DNA of 64,000 nt from Candidatus Scalindua sp. SCAELEC01 (GTDB lineage: Bacteria; Planctomycetota; Brocadiia; Brocadiales; Scalinduaceae): assembly GCA_004282745.1 (NCBI GenBank), contig SHMT01000007.1, positions 87,237-151,236 of the forward strand. Direction: 5' to 3'. Positions 35,900-44,552 of this stretch are shown one piece after another. The translations under genes and the position numbers were made by a program. Numbering within the stretch: the stretch's first letter is position 1; each line of letters opens with the position of its first letter. The notes under the pieces were generated by a model. That model was given only the letters and a program-made list of their open reading frames with translations, did not search any database and had not been told where the DNA came from.

Positions 35900-37376
35900 T
35901 GCACAACTCCATTTCGACCCGAATTTCACCGCTCATTAGTTTTGGGAGCAAAATATCTCTCATAGCCTCAAGCAATCTTATTTGATGGCAATTCTCAATA
36001 ACTTTATCGTTTAACGGCTTTGCTTCATTCTCAAACTTCTCTATTAAATATTCTGGTGCAAGGAAGGTTTCCATTTGCTGAAAATCAGTTTTACCAATCG
36101 AACCAAATACAGTGCCTTCATCATTGAATTTTCTAATTTCATCCATTAATGAACGTAACTTGAAATAGGTGTAAGTGTAAAAACTGTTGTTATGTTTATA
36201 ACGAAAAGCTGCAACTCCACGCCCAATACAACATTCTTTTTGTGCCATATTTTGTGCCCCTACAGGTGCTCTAACACTTATCAAGGTATCATGTGGATAT
36301 GCCAATCGTTTAGGTTCTGTTGTATAAACTCGCTCTTCTGGAAACCTGAAACTAAAATCAGCATTCCCCTGAAACATTGACATTCCAATACCTTCTTGAT
36401 TATAAGAACTCCCCGGTGGTGACTGCCCCATAGTGAAATCAAATTCGGCAGGAAGAACTCCTCCCTCCCAATCATCATTCGCTTCCTCAACAAACCACTG
36501 CCTGAAAAGTGTTTCCGCCATGGTTTCGAGGGTTTTGTTCTGGCGGTGGAGCAGGTCTATTTTGTCATCTAGACTGGAAAGGATAGAGGCAATGGCTTTT
36601 TGTTCTGGAAGGGTGGGAACGGGAAATTGAATATTTTGGAAAGTTCCTAAATTAATATTGTCTTGCACTGAACCTTCACCAATATGCTTCAATTCTCTCT
36701 GAAAATGGCTTAGAGTGTAAAAAATAAAATCTAAGTCCGCCAATTTTTCATTTGGGATAAAACCTAAAACACTGTCTGGAAAACACGCATCGAATGAAAG
36801 GATTGCTAATTCTGCTATATTTGCAGCAATAGTTATACATAAAGTACCTTTTGGCCATAGCTTGCTTTGTTTTAAACCTTCTTCACTATATGTTTGATCA
36901 TATTTTATGATGTATTTTCTTGCTTCACGTATTTCGCCAGTTTGAATGAAAGGATACTTACCACCGTAAAGATGGAAAGCATATCTTGGCCTATGTCGAG
37001 AACGTCCCCTTTGTAATTGCCCTAAGTCTTCCAATCTATACTCCTTCCAACTTTCAAGTTCCGGTTTTTTTTGTAGTACCACATACTTTTCACAAATTTT
37101 ATTCTTAAATTTTTCCGGTATCTTTTCCCAGGGCATAACATCTACAGAGAAAGGCAGATCACTTTCGGCAAAGTCTTCCTTCAGTTCTCCCAACTTCATG
37201 GTATTAATCTCAAAAACCACTAAATCAAGATCAGAGTGTTGATTTGCTGTCCAGTTGACCCTTGAACCATAAGCCCATACCGTTTTATAGACAATATGCC
37301 GCTTAAGGATTTTTTTAATGAGCTTCAGGTGTTCTGGTTCTACATCGATGATGATTTCTTTGTCATATTCAGACAT
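35892..37376 (-). CDS. hsdS: Type I specificity subunit fused to a nucleotidyltransferase domain
   Basis: Specificity subunit of the R-M operon with an unusual front end. Residues about 1-100 are a minimal nucleotidyltransferase domain: the sequence GSRVNWTANQHSDLDLVVF has the GS...DxD metal-binding pattern of MNT-type proteins. From about 105 a normal HsdS follows: TRD1 (SWKEYRLEDLGQLQRG to FPVPTLPEQKAIASIL), a coiled-coil spacer, TRD2 (about 310-470), and the closing RDILLPKLMSGEI. The whole is 494 aa. The gene ends inside the start of the nuclease gene. The chain is continuous, so the fusion is not a sequencing join artefact that I can see. Confidence 0.85.
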   Translation of the reverse strand: MSEYDKEIIIDVEPEHLKLIKKILKRHIVYKTVWAYGSRVNWTANQHSDLDLVVFEINTMKLGELKEDFAESDLPFSVDVMPWEKIPEKFKNKICEKYVVLQKKPELESWKEYRLEDLGQLQRGRSRHRPRYAFHLYGGKYPFIQTGEIREARKYIIKYDQTYSEEGLKQSKLWPKGTLCITIAANIAELAILSFDACFPDSVLGFIPNEKLADLDFIFYTLSHFQRELKHIGEGSVQDNINLGTFQNIQFPVPTLPEQKAIASILSSLDDKIDLLHRQNKTLETMAETLFRQWFVEEANDDWEGGVLPAEFDFTMGQSPPGSSYNQEGIGMSMFQGNADFSFRFPEERVYTTEPKRLAYPHDTLISVRAPVGAQNMAQKECCIGRGVAAFRYKHNNSFYTYTYFKLRSLMDEIRKFNDEGTVFGSIGKTDFQQMETFLAPEYLIEKFENEAKPLNDKVIENCHQIRLLEAMRDILLPKLMSGEIRVEMELCNV

Positions 37377-37396
37377 CGTCTCTTCTGCTCCTACAC

Positions 37397-38298
37397 TTAA
37401 TATTCAATAAACCGTTCATTAAAATCAAATTCATCTTCATCATAGGGCAGGCAAACATACCTTCCCGGCTTAAGCACATAATCTAGTTCTCTTACCTTTT
37501 CCATTGTTACAGAGTTACAAAAACCCGTTATACCCGTGTACCCCTCCCGTCTCTCCGAGCCACCCTCCGAAGGGAGGGACTTTTCTCGGCTCCCCAACAC
37601 ACCCGTACCTGGACAGGAACATTTCCTTTTCCCGGTATGAGGCTTATTTCCCTTTCCAGGGAGAGATATATTCCCCTCCTGAGAGGGGAAGGAAGACACG
37701 TTCTCCACCTGGAAGGGGCCAGAAGTAATGTTCCCCTCCTGGGAGGGGCTAGGGGTGGGTGCATACCTCCACTTGTGATAAGTTTCAGATATGCAGGTAA
37801 TGTCTTCTTCCGGATTTTTACACTTTGATATGATGACAATATTGTGTCCCCACGGAATCTGCATTAATTGGGCAACAGCTTGTTGCCCAAATGACTTTTT
37901 TGCCTTTAAAGTGGTTTATTGCGAATTTTGATCAACAGGTTGTTGGCTATTTTCGAATGCTAATTGCGAATCAGGCTGTGTTGCAATTATTTCCTTTTGC
38001 CAGAAAGTACACCACTGCTTGATATATTTTAGATTGCTTAAAGAAAAACCCTTCGTATCTGGAAATTCAGCCATTAGATCAATGCTTAATTGCTTCAGAA
38101 AGCCTTCACCCCACCTGGCATCTTTCTGTTTGTCTGCAATGTCCCGCCCCAGATCCCAATAAAACAGCAGTAATTCAGAATTAACCTTAGGGCCCAGGAA
38201 ATAATAACTGCCACCTTTATCTGAACCAGTCGAACCTTATTTTTCAGTTCCTTCAGCCATGCGGAATAATCCTTATCTTTCGCCAGTGGATGTTTCAT
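37397..38298 (-). pseudogene. Broken YhcG (DUF1016) gene fused to a duplicated hsdM 3' end
   Basis: The frame starts by ATGA overlap with hsdM as a DUF1016/YhcG-type protein: YSAWLKELKNKVRLVQIKVAV. About 17-20 bases of family E sequence (TTATTTCCTGGGCCCTAAG) then break the frame. In the next frame the protein continues (VNSELLLFYWDLGRDIADKQ, WGEGFLKQLSIDLMAEFPDT), reaches an in-frame TAA at 37916-37918, and continues beyond it (QLMQIPWGHNIVIISKCKNP). At NPEE it switches to HsdM C-terminal sequence ([12 protein letters not shown] ... [14 protein letters not shown]), including a family H insertion, ending at 37397. The gene is non-functional and a composite of two sources. Confidence 0.8.
37541..37762. 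repeat. Family H element in the duplicated hsdM 3' end
   Basis: About 220 bp of CCCCTCCxxGGAGGGG-type palindromes between codons for HKWRYA and YTGITGFC on the minus strand. It starts CCCACCCCTAGCCCCTCCC and ends with GAGAGACGGGAGGGG. It has the same position as the element in hsdM, is longer, and has no nuclease domain. The frame stays open through it. Confidence 0.7.
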
Positions 38299-39965
38299 AC
38301 CAGTTTCACCTTTTTCAAGTTCTCAGTAATCAGCGCATTTAATCTCGCTTCCTCTTTCAACTGCTCTTCAAACTCTTTTTTCAAAGTGGTAAATCGTTCA
38401 TTAAAATCAAAGTCATCCTCATCATCAGGCAGGCCAACATACCTTCCCGGCGTAAGCACATAATCGAGTTCTCTTACCTTTTCTATGGTTGCAGAATTAC
38501 AAAAACCGGGGATGTCGCTGTACCCCTCCCGACCCTTCGGGCCACCCTCCCCAGGGAGGGACTGTTTTCGTTTACGGGGGATACCAGTCGATATATTCCC
38601 CTCCTGGGAGGAGACCGAAAATATGTTCCCCTCCTGGGAGGGGTTAGGGGTGGGTGCATTCCTCCACTTGTGATAGGTTTCGGATATATATGCAATGTCT
38701 TCTTTCGACAATTCCCTTGTTCTGCGGTTTATTAGGTGCCCCATATTTCGCGCATCAATAAAGAGAATTTCATCGGTACGGTTGCGAAATTTACCATTGG
38801 CTTTGTTTCTACTTAAAAACCATAAACAGGCCGGTATTTGCGTATTGAGAAAGAGTTTTGCGGGTAGGTTTACAATGCAGTCCACCAGACGGGCTTCAAT
38901 TAATTCTTTTCTAATACTTCCTTCCCCGGATGTTTTTGAAGTCAAAGAACCTTTGGCCAAGACAAAACCTGCCTGACCGCTTGGGCTGAGGTGATAAAGG
39001 AAGTGTTGTATCCACGCATAGTTTGCATTCCCTGTTGGAGGAACTCCGTATTTCCACCTTCCGTCTTTACGGAGAATATCACCACTCCAATCGCTGTCAT
39101 TAAAGTGAGGGTTGGCGATAACATAGTCAGCCTTTAAATCCTTGTGACAGTCATTTAAAAAAGAGCCTTCGTTGTTCCATTTTACCTGTGAACTGTCTAT
39201 GCCCCTGATCGCAAGGTTCATCTTTGCCAGACGCCACGTGGTCTGATTGCTTTCCTGTCCATAAATGGAAATGTCGTTGACCTTGCCCTGATGGTCTGCA
39301 ACAAACTTTTCAGACTGCACAAACATACCACCCGAACCACAGCAGGGATCAAATACCCTTCCCTTGTATGGCTCTAACATTGCCACCAATAACTCAACAA
39401 CACTTTTTGGGGTATAGAACTGTCCACCCTTTCTGCCTTCTGCCAGGGCAAATTCACCAAGGAAATATTCAAACACATGACCAAGAACATCAGCGCTTCT
39501 TGCCTTGGCATCTCCCAAGGCAATGTTTCCAACCAGGTCAATTAAACCACCCAGATTTGTTGGGTCAAGATTTTGACGTGCATAAACCTTCGGCAAAACA
39601 TCCTTCAGTGAGGGATTAATTCTTTCAATGGCATCCATTGCATTGTCAATCTCCTTACCAATTTCAGGTTGTTTTGCCTTTGACTGCAGATATGACCAAC
39701 GTGATTTGTCCGGAACGAAAAAGACATTTTCTGCTTTGTATTCATCCTTATCTTCAGGATCAGCTCCGGCATATTCTCCATCACCTGATTGTAATTTGTT
39801 GTATAACTCTTCAAATGCATCAGATATATACTTCAGGAAAATCAAACCCAATACGATATGCTTATATTCAGCAGCATCGATATTCTTTCTGAGTTTATCC
39901 GCCGCTCTCCAAAGTTGCTTTTCAATCGGTTCTTCCTTGGAATTATTCTTCCTAGTCTTTGTCAT
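38295..39965 (-). CDS. hsdM: Type I methyltransferase subunit (adenine N6)
   Basis: Modification subunit of the type I R-M system, 556 aa. N-terminal helical domain ([37 protein letters not shown]), AdoMet motif [20 protein letters not shown], then [20 protein letters not shown]. The catalytic motif IV reads [15 protein letters not shown]; the usual form is NPPF, so a Pro is His here. The C-terminal part ([20 protein letters not shown] and a coiled coil) is present but is preceded by about 45 codons of a family H repeat. First gene of the operon; its stop overlaps the next start. Confidence 0.9.
   Translation of the reverse strand: MTKTRKNNSKEEPIEKQLWRAADKLRKNIDAAEYKHIVLGLIFLKYISDAFEELYNKLQSGDGEYAGADPEDKDEYKAENVFFVPDKSRWSYLQSKAKQPEIGKEIDNAMDAIERINPSLKDVLPKVYARQNLDPTNLGGLIDLVGNIALGDAKARSADVLGHVFEYFLGEFALAEGRKGGQFYTPKSVVELLVAMLEPYKGRVFDPCCGSGGMFVQSEKFVADHQGKVNDISIYGQESNQTTWRLAKMNLAIRGIDSSQVKWNNEGSFLNDCHKDLKADYVIANPHFNDSDWSGDILRKDGRWKYGVPPTGNANYAWIQHFLYHLSPSGQAGFVLAKGSLTSKTSGEGSIRKELIEARLVDCIVNLPAKLFLNTQIPACLWFLSRNKANGKFRNRTDEILFIDARNMGHLINRRTRELSKEDIAYISETYHKWRNAPTPNPSQEGNIFSVSSQEGNISTGIPRKRKQSLPGEGGPKGREGYSDIPGFCNSATIEKVRELDYVLTPGRYVGLPDDEDDFDFNERFTTLKKEFEEQLKEEARLNALITENLKKVKLV
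38522..38657. repeat. Family H element inserted in frame in hsdM
   Basis: About 135 bp, near 45 codons, between YHKWRN and YSDIPGFC of HsdM. It contains the GGGAGGGG and CCCCTCCCAGGAGGGG palindromes and translates as [10 protein letters not shown]..., SLPGEGG. There is no stop in the hsdM frame. Edges are accurate to a few bases. Confidence 0.75.
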
Positions 39966-40068
39966 TATTACTTTTCCTACATTCTATTAGGTAAAAAAAA
40001 AGAGAATCGGACTTGCTAGAAACACGTTTGACATGCAGCGCCCAGGAACATAGATACATATGGAAATT

Positions 40069-40581
40069 CTACTTATTTAAATCAAGTAAAACTATCTTGT
40101 TTGAAGATATTTCAATGTGTTCATAATAATTTCGTTGCCAGACGGGTATTCCGGGTGTGTCGCGACATCGATTTATTTGTTTTGTAACGGTGGATTTAAA
40201 ACCGCGAACCATTGCCCCAATGGTCTGTGATGGTGATCGGAATGCATATGTAGGGGCGTATTGCAATACGCCCTTACGTTGAATCGTACCCGCACAATCA
40301 TTGATTATCAATATTCCATGGAAATGATTCGGCATGATAACATATTTATCCAACACAACATTCTGTCGCAATGTACCTGTTTTAATCCACTCCTGCATTG
40401 TAATCTGTCCGTATTCATTCAATGAAACCTCACCATGAAGAACATCCCCGAAAAGACACTCCCTCTTCCAGGTACAAACTGTTACGAAATACGCGCCTGG
40501 TTGTGAATAATCATATTCTTTCAGGCGGATAGACCGGCGGTGATGTTTCTCGGGATTGTATTTATTGTTGCGTTTGTCCAT
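40069..40581 (-). CDS. Truncated RAYT-like transposase
   Basis: Second REP-associated tyrosine transposase. Same opening (HHRRSIRLKEYDYSQPG) and HUH motif (YVIMPNHFHGILII). The loop after it contains a perfect 20-bp palindrome (40254-40273, GGGCGTATTGCAATACGCCC) translated in frame as KGVLQYAPT. The protein then reads VWQRNYYEHIEISSNKIV and stops, without the C-terminal Tyr helix (YYKISEYIIKNP in the other copy), so it may be inactive. I start at the ATG at 40581; the frame is open to 40638. Confidence 0.75.
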   Translation of the reverse strand: MDKRNNKYNPEKHHRRSIRLKEYDYSQPGAYFVTVCTWKRECLFGDVLHGEVSLNEYGQITMQEWIKTGTLRQNVVLDKYVIMPNHFHGILIINDCAGTIQRKGVLQYAPTYAFRSPSQTIGAMVRGFKSTVTKQINRCRDTPGIPVWQRNYYEHIEISSNKIVLLDLNK

Positions 40582-40603
40582 CTGTTTCTTTTGCATTGCA
40601 AAC

Positions 40604-40885
40604 TTATCTTTTACGATACACTTCATCATGACTGCCAATATCGAGAAGTATTATCTCTTTTTCCGTAATCTTAAGGCTCAGGGTCAGCCTGTAACTGTGG
40701 CTGATACTTGCGGCAAAAACACCCTCCAGTTTTCCACCGAGGGCATGGAGTTCGAGGTGGGGCTGAAACGGGTCATCTCTTAAATCATCAATGATCTTTG
40801 CCAGTCGACCCCTGAGGTCCGGATGTTTACGAAGAAACTTTCTTGCACTCCTCATGAAGTGCCAGGTTATTATAATATCATACAT
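40604..40885 (-). CDS. RelE/ParE superfamily toxin
   Basis: A 93-aa toxin-like protein of the RelE/ParE fold (YafQ/plasmid stabilisation type): TWHFMRSARKFLRKHPDLRG, LRDDPFQPHLELHALGGKL and SISHSYRLTLSLKITEKEII, with the final HDEVYRKR. It is 5 bases downstream of the antitoxin gene in the same direction, the usual antitoxin-first order. Whether it cleaves mRNA or poisons gyrase cannot be told. Confidence 0.8.
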   Translation of the reverse strand: MYDIIITWHFMRSARKFLRKHPDLRGRLAKIIDDLRDDPFQPHLELHALGGKLEGVFAASISHSYRLTLSLKITEKEIILLDIGSHDEVYRKR

Positions 40886-40890
40886 TGTTA

Positions 40891-41163
40891 TCAGTCGTCA
40901 GTTTCCTGATCCAGGGCCTTCAGAAGCTCATCGGCACTCTTAAACTTTCTTACGCGTCCCGCAACTACGTCTTCGAGTGAGGCCTTTATCCTGGCCATGT
41001 ATGCTTCGTCCTCCGCTTCAAGGAGTTCCTGATAGCGCTCTTCAGAAATTACAACATACTGAGGACGATTGTTCTTGATAACATGAACAGGGCCCTCCTT
41101 TAATGCCTCGTCAACAGCGGCGATTCCCCTGCGTTTTATATCTTGTGCTGCAATAGCTCTCAT
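40891..41163 (-). CDS. Phd/YefM-type antitoxin
   Basis: A 90-aa Phd/YefM family antitoxin: the N-terminal IKRRGIAAVDEALKEGPVHV and NNRPQYVVISEERYQELLE carry the family fold (DNA-binding and dimer part). The acidic C-terminus (KSADELLKALDQETDD) would wrap the toxin. AGGAGC lies before the ATG. Probable autoregulated operon with the toxin. Confidence 0.82.
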   Translation of the reverse strand: MRAIAAQDIKRRGIAAVDEALKEGPVHVIKNNRPQYVVISEERYQELLEAEDEAYMARIKASLEDVVAGRVRKFKSADELLKALDQETDD

Positions 41164-41325
41164 TTAGATGCTCCTTTCAGTACTTAATTTGGTTCCATTA
41201 TAGTACTATTTACTTCACCGCATATCAAACTTAATCTTGATAACCAAGAATATGCCAACTGGATTTTGTTTATTGTGAACGAAGCGATAGCGGCCAGAAA
41301 ACGACTACGTACAGAATTAAAATAT

Positions 41326-42186
41326 TTAACCCGGTTCCAGAGGTTCGTACTGAATTTTGATTTTGCGGTGAAGTCTCTGTTTCTCTTTTTCAGGTACTCC
41401 TTCCAGGGTAACCCCGTCAGGCGTTATTGTTAAATCCTTCTTCGAACCGAAAAGCCACCGAAATTTCGCTACTTCTACTAATACGTACTGGGGGCCATCT
41501 TTTACTGCCAGGGTTCGATATTGTGTCATATGGACCGCTCCAAATATCCTGAGAAAGCCTTTCAGGGCCTTTCCTTTTAGCCCTTTTATCTGGTCATATA
41601 CAACGAGATTATCCTCTTTGTATTTGAGGAATCGATACGTCATGACTCTCTCATAAATAACTTTTAGTGGTGGTTTTGACTCCAAGTCTGCATAAGAGAG
41701 GCTCTCTTCCGGGGATTCCCAAAAGAGCGTAATATTGGCAGCGAGATATGGGATGTCGGTATCATCTGTCTCCTTAATTACTCTGTTCCGATTATAGTCG
41801 ATCACCATATTCTGCTTAAATTCATACGCTCTCTCTACATATTCAGGGACATCCTTATCCTGACAATTCACGCTCTTAAAGGCCCGATACCACTCTTCAT
41901 AACCGATAAGAAGAGGGAGTTTTTCTTCCGGAGATCCGAGATCCTGCCCCACCTCATTTTCTAAGAGATAAACAAGAACATCTATCTGGTATCTAACACC
42001 GTTTGGTGTGGCTTTTGGATCGTAGGCCTGTTCCGGACCGGTATCCTTCTTCAAAACCATCTCCATTGCGCGCTCAAGGATTTCCTGGCCTACCTTCCGG
42101 AAAGGCCCTTTCGTCTGCTGAGCAACCAACAGTGATTGAACACTCAATAAACTGAGGACCACAAAAGATATCAACTTGATTTTCAT
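41326..42186 (-). CDS. Exported protein of unknown function
   Basis: A 286-aa protein with an N-terminal signal peptide (KLISFVVLSLLSVQSLLVAQ). The mature part is mostly beta and charged (YRTLAVKDGPQYVLVEVAKF, KDLTITPDGVTLEGVPEKEK). I do not recognise the family; the pattern fits a periplasmic carrier or DUF-type exported protein. A single Cys (SVNCQDKD) is present and there is no haem motif. It is a lone gene. Confidence 0.6.
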   Translation of the reverse strand: MKIKLISFVVLSLLSVQSLLVAQQTKGPFRKVGQEILERAMEMVLKKDTGPEQAYDPKATPNGVRYQIDVLVYLLENEVGQDLGSPEEKLPLLIGYEEWYRAFKSVNCQDKDVPEYVERAYEFKQNMVIDYNRNRVIKETDDTDIPYLAANITLFWESPEESLSYADLESKPPLKVIYERVMTYRFLKYKEDNLVVYDQIKGLKGKALKGFLRIFGAVHMTQYRTLAVKDGPQYVLVEVAKFRWLFGSKKDLTITPDGVTLEGVPEKEKQRLHRKIKIQYEPLEPG

Positions 42187-42681
42187 ACTTTCACTCTCTC
42201 GTTTGTACTGTGTGTTGTAAATTCTCGGAAATTTTCAAAAGGACAATTCCAGGAATCATTGCAACTGTCATTACAATGCAAGCTAACGACGTTAAATTGA
42301 AATTTCAATAATCATTTTACAATGGGTATCTGAATTTGTATGTACCAAAAGTAAAATCTGTAAGCTTCTCTGCTTTCTTTAATGGGTCTTCTTTATATCG
42401 AATGAGAGTTTTTCCAATTCGCTTTTTTACACTATTATCAAGATTCTGGATATCCCTGATTGCCCTCTTAGTATATACTCATCTCGAATTGATTTTTGGA
42501 ATTTCTGGGCAAGAGTTTGCCTGAAATTTTGATTTTTCGATTGAACAAAACCAGAGCCTTGGTGCTATCAAGGCGAGGATATTGTGATTGAGAAAGATCT
42601 AAAGGTCTGGTGAAATCGGGTTCTGAAAACCAATTTGCGATGAGTATATAAAAGAGTGGAGTTGTTTTCAATATCAACATT
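42187..42681. other. Intergenic gap with family D element
   Basis: The middle is family D copy D1 (42472-42649, listed separately). The rest (upstream DNA of the exported protein and a low-complexity AT stretch) shows nothing else I can name. Confidence 0.5.
42472..42649. repeat. Family D inverted-repeat element (copy D1)
   Basis: 178 bp with inverted ends TATATACTCATCTCGAATTG and CCAATTTGCGATGAGTATAT. Interior phrases GATTTTTCGATTGAACAAAA and GAAATCGGGTTCTGAAAACC recur at 61418-61812, where family E is inserted into it, and, as a right half only, at about 53750-53808. Non-coding. Confidence 0.8.
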
Positions 42682-43641
42682 CTACAGGTTTTTGAACTCT
42701 TCTCCTTCCCTGATTAAGGCCTTTCTCATCGAAGTCTCTAGAGGTGAGTGGGAGCCGGTGGGTACAATAATGAGTTTTGACTTGGGGAGGGCTTTGTGGA
42801 GATCATAGGCAGACCGCACAGGGCAGATTGTGTCATAGCGGCCTTGAACAATTGTTAAGGGGATATTTCTTATCTTATCCATATTCTGGAACAGACCGTT
42901 TTTTTTCGATTTCATGAAAAAATTATGTGATGCGTAGTAACTCTCTGTTTTTGCAAAAGCAACGATCCGTTCTTTCGTTAAAAAAGAGGCCTTCTGCTTC
43001 TCATCAGGCACGAGATTCATAATGGTACCCTCCCAATTCGCAAAAGCCTTGGCTGCTTCCCAGGCAATATCACTATTTTTTGAAGCAAGGCGTTTACCAT
43101 ATGATTTGATCACCTCTCTCTTTTCCGTTTTTTTTAAAATTGAGAGGAATTTTTCAAATTCATCGGGCCATATTTGCCCCGCTCCCTGTTCAGAAAAAAG
43201 CCACTCAATTTCAAAAGCACGGGCCGTAAAAACACCTCGTATGAGTATTCCTTTTACGCTTTTGGGATAGCATTGAGCGTATGCAAGGGCAAGCGTACTC
43301 CCCCAACTTCCTCCCGTCACGATCCATCTCTTAATATTCAGATGCTTCCGGAGTTTTTCTAAATCCTCTACGAGATTCCACGTTGTGTTCTCACGCAATT
43401 CAGCGAAGGGTGTGCTCTTTCCCGATCCACGTTGATCGAGAAGGACGACCCGGTAAAATTCTGGGTCGAAGAACCTTCGATAACCCGGGTGAATGCCAAC
43501 GCCGGGGCCACCATGGAGGAAAATAACCGGCTTTCCTTGAGGATTCCCCACCTCTTCGTAATAGAGCGTGTGCAGCTCTGAGACCTTGAAGAAACCTGTA
43601 TGATATGGTTTTACCGGAGGAAATAGTTTTGTTCTTGTCAT
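42682..43641 (-). CDS. pip: Proline iminopeptidase (alpha/beta hydrolase)
   Basis: Cytoplasmic serine peptidase that removes N-terminal proline. The oxyanion HGGPGVGIHPGY motif, the nucleophile VTGGSWGSTLALAYAQ (Ser in GGSWGS), the Asp in QGRYDTICP and the His in PTGSHSPLE are all present. About 319 aa from the ATG at 43641, the family norm; a longer in-frame start at 43686 is possible. LDQRGSGKSTP is also typical of the family. A lone gene. Confidence 0.92.
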   Translation of the reverse strand: MTRTKLFPPVKPYHTGFFKVSELHTLYYEEVGNPQGKPVIFLHGGPGVGIHPGYRRFFDPEFYRVVLLDQRGSGKSTPFAELRENTTWNLVEDLEKLRKHLNIKRWIVTGGSWGSTLALAYAQCYPKSVKGILIRGVFTARAFEIEWLFSEQGAGQIWPDEFEKFLSILKKTEKREVIKSYGKRLASKNSDIAWEAAKAFANWEGTIMNLVPDEKQKASFLTKERIVAFAKTESYYASHNFFMKSKKNGLFQNMDKIRNIPLTIVQGRYDTICPVRSAYDLHKALPKSKLIIVPTGSHSPLETSMRKALIREGEEFKNL

Positions 43642-43955
43642 AACTCCAACGTAACAATCTTCTTGCAAAATGTCAATCAATTCCATAAATAACGTTGACG
43701 GATAATGACAATATTTATAGGTAAGGTTCTTTTTCTCTCCTGAATGACAAGTCTGTCAGGCCAAACGAACCTTTATTATTTGGACTGTTTTTTCCGTCCG
43801 AACGGATTCATCCGGGCGGGCAAACAGTCCCCGCGTTTTGACGCGCTTAAAGCGGTTTGTCTTTTCCTTTCTCTGTTTTTCTTCCCGAGGAGTTAAAGAT
43901 CCAGATCCTTTTTCGCCCAACACCCATCCCTCTAATCAATTTATGAAACCACTTA
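43642..43955. other. Intergenic gap with a family G stem-loop
   Basis: A stem-loop at 43782-43830 has outer arms GGACTGTTT/AAACAGTCC and an inner CCGTCCGAACGGA...TCCGGGCGGGC palindrome, the same GC-rich palindrome found inside family E and family A copy A2. It might also terminate transcription. Nothing else stands out. Confidence 0.55.
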
Positions 43956-44552
43956 TCAGGTAATTTCCTTGATCATCGTAATAGCTGATGAAAATCCCAT
44001 AGCACGGCAGAGAAATGGACATTTTCGTATCTTAATAGCAACAAATTCATTTCGCTCGTAAAGGCGTCGTGCGTCAGGGTTCGTGTCCACCACATCCACT
44101 CTTACCGCACGAAATCCATTCGAACGTGCAAATCCGGAAACAGCTTCCAACAGATTAGTGCCGATCCCCTTACCTCGCATTGGAGAGCTCACCATGAATG
44201 CCTTCAGATACAGCTCACCCTCACGATCAGGTGAATGAAACAGCCGTAATCGGACTATTTTGAGAAAACCCCGCAATAAACCGAATTCGCATACCAAATC
44301 ATAGAGTGAAGGACTAAAGAAATGACAACCTGGGTACTGTATACCGGCTATCCCCACCACACGATTTCCATCCATGGCAACCACCGTAGCTTCAGGATTG
44401 AGATACCTCTGCAGGAACGAAACACCTCGTTCACGAGTTCCCATAATTGGGCACAGTTTCTGTTGGAACGCCTCATAAAAAATATCCACCATTTCCCGGT
44501 GGGAACTCTCTGGCAATCCCAGACGTATTTTGAACTGGTCTTTTGTTTTCAT
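43956..44552 (-). CDS. GNAT family N-acetyltransferase
   Basis: A 198-aa GCN5-related acetyltransferase. AFMVSSPMRGKGIGTNLLEA is motif A, with the RGKGIG acetyl-CoA loop (about residues 118-137), and NGFRAVRVDVVDTNPDARRL with YERNEFVAIKI is motif B. The acceptor substrate is unknown. The start lacks a strong Shine-Dalgarno sequence. A lone gene. Confidence 0.88.
   Translation of the reverse strand: MKTKDQFKIRLGLPESSHREMVDIFYEAFQQKLCPIMGTRERGVSFLQRYLNPEATVVAMDGNRVVGIAGIQYPGCHFFSPSLYDLVCEFGLLRGFLKIVRLRLFHSPDREGELYLKAFMVSSPMRGKGIGTNLLEAVSGFARSNGFRAVRVDVVDTNPDARRLYERNEFVAIKIRKCPFLCRAMGFSSAITMIKEIT

Noticed and set aside
38522..38657. Clear target duplication around the hsdM family H insert
   Set aside because: TGCA and TACA at the two ends are similar but not identical, so I do not claim a duplication here.
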